A stretch of DNA of 7,404 nucleotides, taken from contig CAJLRE010000075.1 of assembly GCA_905208975.1 (NCBI GenBank), positions 1 through 7,404 of the forward strand, written 5' to 3'. The notes under the pieces are model-generated. The model was given only the letters and a program-made list of their open reading frames with translations. It did not search any database and was not told the origin of the DNA. This stretch comes from an uncultured Collinsella sp. (lineage in GTDB: Bacteria > Actinomycetota > Coriobacteriia > Coriobacteriales > Coriobacteriaceae). Positions 5,261-7,404 of this stretch are shown here, one piece after another; the first letter of the stretch is position 1; each line of letters begins with the position of its first letter. The position numbers were made by a program, and so were the translations under genes.

Positions 5261-7141
5261 CTAGGCAGCCTGAACAGCGGGCTGGTCCTCGTCGATAAAG
5301 AAGCGCTTGTACCACACCAGGAACACGAGCGGCGTATAGATCTTGCGCTGGAAATCGCCCTTGCCCGCAAAGTGCAGATCGAGCAGGTGCATGAGCTCGT
5401 CGGTATCGAAGAACTCGCTTGCCCACGGCGCGGTGAAGTACTCCTTGACATAGTCGTACCACTTTTGCTCGCGCAGCCAGTAGACAATCGGCACCGGGAA
5501 GCCCACCTTGGGACGGGTGGCCCACTCATCGGGCAGCGACTTGTTGGCAGCGTGGCGGAGTACCTGTTTGTTGCCGTTCTCGTTGATGCGGTAGCGGTCG
5601 GGAATATGCTCGGCGAACTCCATGACTTTGCGGTCCAGGAAGGGCACGCGCAGCTCCAGCGAGTGCGCCATGCACATCTTGTCGGCCTTGAGCAGAATGT
5701 CGCCCGGGAGCCACATGTTCATGTCCAGGTACTGCTTCTTGACCAGCTCGGGCTGACCTTTCACGCGCGCATAGATGGGAGCGGCAAGCTCGAAGGCGCC
5801 ATCGCCGGTGTTGTACTCGGGCTTGAGCACGCCGTCGACCTCGCGCTCCGGCCATACCAGAGCCTGTCCCAGGAACGACTTCTCGGGGATCTCGGCACCC
5901 TTGACCAGGAAGTTATGTCCCTTGAAGTACGGCATATGCAGCGCCAGGTTACCGAGCGCGCGACGGATGGGCAGCGGCACCATCTTTTTGTACTTGCGGA
6001 CTGGGACCGTGTCCTCGTAGTAGGCGTAGCCGCCAAAGAGTTCGTCGGCGCCTTCGCCCGAAAGCACGACGGTGACGTCCTTGCGGGCCATCTCGGCCAA
6101 GAACCACAGCGGCACGGAAGACAGGTTGGACTGCGGCTCGTCCATGTGATACTGGATGTCCTCGAGCGCACCGAAGAACTCGTCGGCGGTTATCATCTTG
6201 CGGACATTCTCGACGCCGAGCTTGTCAGAAAGTTCCTTGGCGTAGTTGGTCTCGTTGAAGTTCTTGTAGTCAAAGCCCACCGAGAAGGTCTTGTCGGGCA
6301 TGAGGCAAGCGGCGATGTAGCTGGAGTCGACGCCGCCGGAGAGGAACGACGCGACCTTGACGTCGGCGATGCGATGGGCCTCGACGCTCTCGTGCACGAC
6401 CTCGTCCAGCTCGTCGACATACTGCTCGAACGGCTTCTCGACGGCAGAGTAATCGCAATCCCAGTAGCGCTCGATGTTCATCTTGCCGGTCGGAATATCG
6501 ACGGTAAAGTAGTGCGCCGGCGGCAGCTTGTAGACACCCTCGAAGAAGGTCTCCTCAGTCGCCGAATACTGCAGCGTCATGTACGGACGCAGGGCCTTTT
6601 TGTTGACCGCCTTGTGGAAGTGCGGGTAGTCCAGGAAGCTCTTGATCTCGGAACCAAAGAGCACGCCCGGAGCGCCGTCGCCCGCATCGGCCATGGGATA
6701 GTAGTAGAGCGGCTTGATGCCAAAGATATCACGGGCGCCAAAAAGCTTGTTCTTCTTCTTGTCCCAGATGACGAAGGCGTACATACCGCGCAAGCGATCG
6801 AGTACTGCCTCGCCCCACTCCTCGTAGCCGTGCAGAAGGCTCTCGGTGTCGGCGCCGCAGTGGAACTTGTAGCCCTTGGCCTCGAGCTCGGAACGGAGTT
6901 CTTGGAAGTTGTAGATCTCGCCGTTGAAGACAATGACGACGCTACCGTCCTCGTTGGCCATAGGTTGGGCGCCAGCCTCGGTCAGGTCGAGGATCGACAA
7001 GCGGCGGAAGCCGAGGGCAACGCGGCCGTCGATAAACTGACCGCCCATGTCGGGACCACGATGGACGATGCGGTCCATCATCTTGGTGAGCACCTCGGAT
7101 TGGTTATCCGTCCCACCGACAAAACCGACAAAACCGCACAT
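5261..7141 (-). CDS. asnB: Asparagine synthetase (glutamine-hydrolysing), AsnB type
   Basis: A 626-residue enzyme converting aspartate, glutamine and ATP to asparagine, glutamate, AMP and pyrophosphate. The N-terminal class II glutaminase domain begins MCGFVGFVGG, with Cys2 as nucleophile once Met is removed, then HRGPD (27-31), RRLSILDL (46-53), FNGEIYN (72-78) and GADTE (96-100). The synthetase domain holds the PP-loop SFLSGGVDSS (265-274), the GFDY strand (289-292), SGEGADELFGGY (361-372) and the C-terminal LELRVPFLD and K-Q-V-L-R segments. Length fits the roughly 610-635-residue AsnB subfamily. ATG at 7141-7139 is preceded by AGAGGGG about 7 bases upstream, and Cys2 fixes the start. It is flanked by its own terminator and a likely own promoter, so it is probably monocistronic. 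Some family members amidate other carboxyl groups, including on cell-wall precursors; next to murE that alternative deserves a thought, but ordinary asparagine synthesis is the likelier role. Confidence 0.93.
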   Translation of the reverse strand: MCGFVGFVGGTDNQSEVLTKMMDRIVHRGPDMGGQFIDGRVALGFRRLSILDLTEAGAQPMANEDGSVVIVFNGEIYNFQELRSELEAKGYKFHCGADTESLLHGYEEWGEAVLDRLRGMYAFVIWDKKKNKLFGARDIFGIKPLYYYPMADAGDGAPGVLFGSEIKSFLDYPHFHKAVNKKALRPYMTLQYSATEETFFEGVYKLPPAHYFTVDIPTGKMNIERYWDCDYSAVEKPFEQYVDELDEVVHESVEAHRIADVKVASFLSGGVDSSYIAACLMPDKTFSVGFDYKNFNETNYAKELSDKLGVENVRKMITADEFFGALEDIQYHMDEPQSNLSSVPLWFLAEMARKDVTVVLSGEGADELFGGYAYYEDTVPVRKYKKMVPLPIRRALGNLALHMPYFKGHNFLVKGAEIPEKSFLGQALVWPEREVDGVLKPEYNTGDGAFELAAPIYARVKGQPELVKKQYLDMNMWLPGDILLKADKMCMAHSLELRVPFLDRKVMEFAEHIPDRYRINENGNKQVLRHAANKSLPDEWATRPKVGFPVPIVYWLREQKWYDYVKEYFTAPWASEFFDTDELMHLLDLHFAGKGDFQRKIYTPLVFLVWYKRFFIDEDQPAVQAA

Positions 7142-7192
7142 ATACTATCCCCTCTGCTGTTGCTGGGCATCAAATCGAATCAGTAGCTTTTG

Positions 7193-7198
7193 AGTATA
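7193..7198 (-). promoter_or_regulatory. Candidate asnB -10 element
   Basis: TATACT on the minus strand, five of six consensus bases, about 50 bases upstream of the asnB ATG. I see no recognisable -35 at 16-18 bases and no extended-10 TG, so it is only a candidate. The same hexamer serves as the likely tRNA -10 nearby. Confidence 0.3.
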
Positions 7199-7309
7199 CC
7201 CGAGGGCGTAAAGAGGGGCGGAATGTTCAGGCAATCTCAACTGAATCAGCTCCGCTGTGACACGCGTCGGTTACCTTTAATGGATATGAGGTGAATGAGG
7301 CGATTGTTT

Positions 7310-7318
7310 TGCTATACT
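7310..7318 (+). promoter_or_regulatory. Candidate extended -10 promoter of tRNA-Val
   Basis: TGC-TATACT matches the extended -10 form TGnTATAAT at all but one base. The start of transcription would fall near 7325, giving a 5' leader of only about four bases before the tRNA at 7329. No convincing -35 box lies 16-18 bases upstream. Confidence 0.45.
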
Positions 7319-7328
7319 CTCTCCGCAC

Positions 7329-7404
7329 GGGCGATTGGCGCAACGGTTAGCGCAGGTGCTTTACACGCACAAGGCTGGGGGTTCGAATCCCTCATCGCCC
7401 ACCA
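7329..7404 (+). tRNA. tRNA-Val (anticodon UAC)
   Basis: A complete 76-base cloverleaf. The acceptor stem GGGCGAT/ATCGCCC has seven perfect pairs; the D stem GCGC/GCGC is perfect, with GG in its loop; the T arm reads GGGGG-TTCGAAT-CCCTC with one G-U pair; and the 3' end is A73 plus an encoded CCA. The anticodon loop TTTACAC places TAC at 34-36 (7362-7364), reading GUA valine codons and, by wobble, other GUN codons. Four of five anticodon-stem pairs form; the top pair (27-43) is G-A. A15 and U48 are compatible with a Levitt pair. It points away from asnB and ends exactly at the window edge, so any further tRNAs in the same transcript cannot be seen. Confidence 0.97.

Larger units (their letters stand above)
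7142..7328. other. Divergent intergenic region between asnB and tRNA-Val
   Basis: A 187-bp region with lower GC than the genes. It carries the asnB ribosome-binding site and a candidate asnB -10 on the minus strand, and a candidate tRNA promoter on the plus strand. ATGAGG occurs twice (7286-7291 and 7295-7300), separated by three bases, in the tRNA upstream region; this is probably chance. I see no ORF, T-box or riboswitch-like structure. Confidence 0.6.

Noticed and set aside
5372..7186. A 604-codon open frame on the plus strand opposite asnB
   Set aside because: It is a shadow of the GC-rich asnB codons, runs fully antisense to a gene with all catalytic motifs, and its translation is rich in V, L, H and D without a recognisable domain.
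7142..7328. Possible T-box or other amino-acid riboswitch upstream of asnB
   Set aside because: The predicted leader is only about 45 bases and holds no T-box sequence or terminator/antiterminator pair.
1..7404. Mobile element, CRISPR, phage or defence system
   Set aside because: No transposase, integrase, terminal repeats, spacer-repeat pattern or toxin-antitoxin pair was seen. The tRNA 3' end could serve as an integration site, but the sequence beyond it is not in the window.

Overview
The window is a GC-rich stretch of bacterial chromosome carrying housekeeping genes. Every protein gene lies on the minus strand, and one tRNA gene lies on the plus strand at the right edge. GC-rich codon use, GTG starts beside strong Shine-Dalgarno sites, a MurE without the meso-diaminopimelate signature, and the murI-rph-rdgB-dtd order suggest a Gram-positive actinobacterium. 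A gut coriobacterium such as Collinsella is my best guess, made from protein resemblance alone and not proven.

Layout in the direction of minus-strand transcription (right to left): asnB (asparagine synthetase) ends at a clear intrinsic terminator. A 112-bp gap that also holds a plausible promoter leads to murE (UDP-MurNAc-tripeptide ligase). Then come a HAD-IIB phosphatase of unknown substrate, murI (glutamate racemase), rph (RNase PH), rdgB (XTP/dITP pyrophosphatase), and the first 62 bases of dtd (D-aminoacyl-tRNA deacylase), cut by the window edge. The gap right of asnB (187 bp) holds a candidate asnB promoter and a candidate extended -10 promoter for the rightward tRNA-Val(UAC), whose CCA ends on the last base.

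The genes fit together loosely. MurI makes D-glutamate, which MurD adds to UDP-MurNAc-L-Ala, and MurE adds the third residue to that dipeptide product. Rph trims tRNA 3' ends, RdgB removes deaminated purine nucleotides, and Dtd clears D-amino acids from tRNAs, so the downstream half is quality control. Dtd next to a D-glutamate producer is suggestive but not proof of a link.

I found no mobile element, CRISPR array, phage gene or defence system, and no evidence of a novel system. The points most worth a second look are two intergenic hairpins whose only imperfect positions become G-U pairs on the transcribed strand, a start-site correction for the HAD gene, the diamino-acid specificity of MurE, and the truncated dtd gene.
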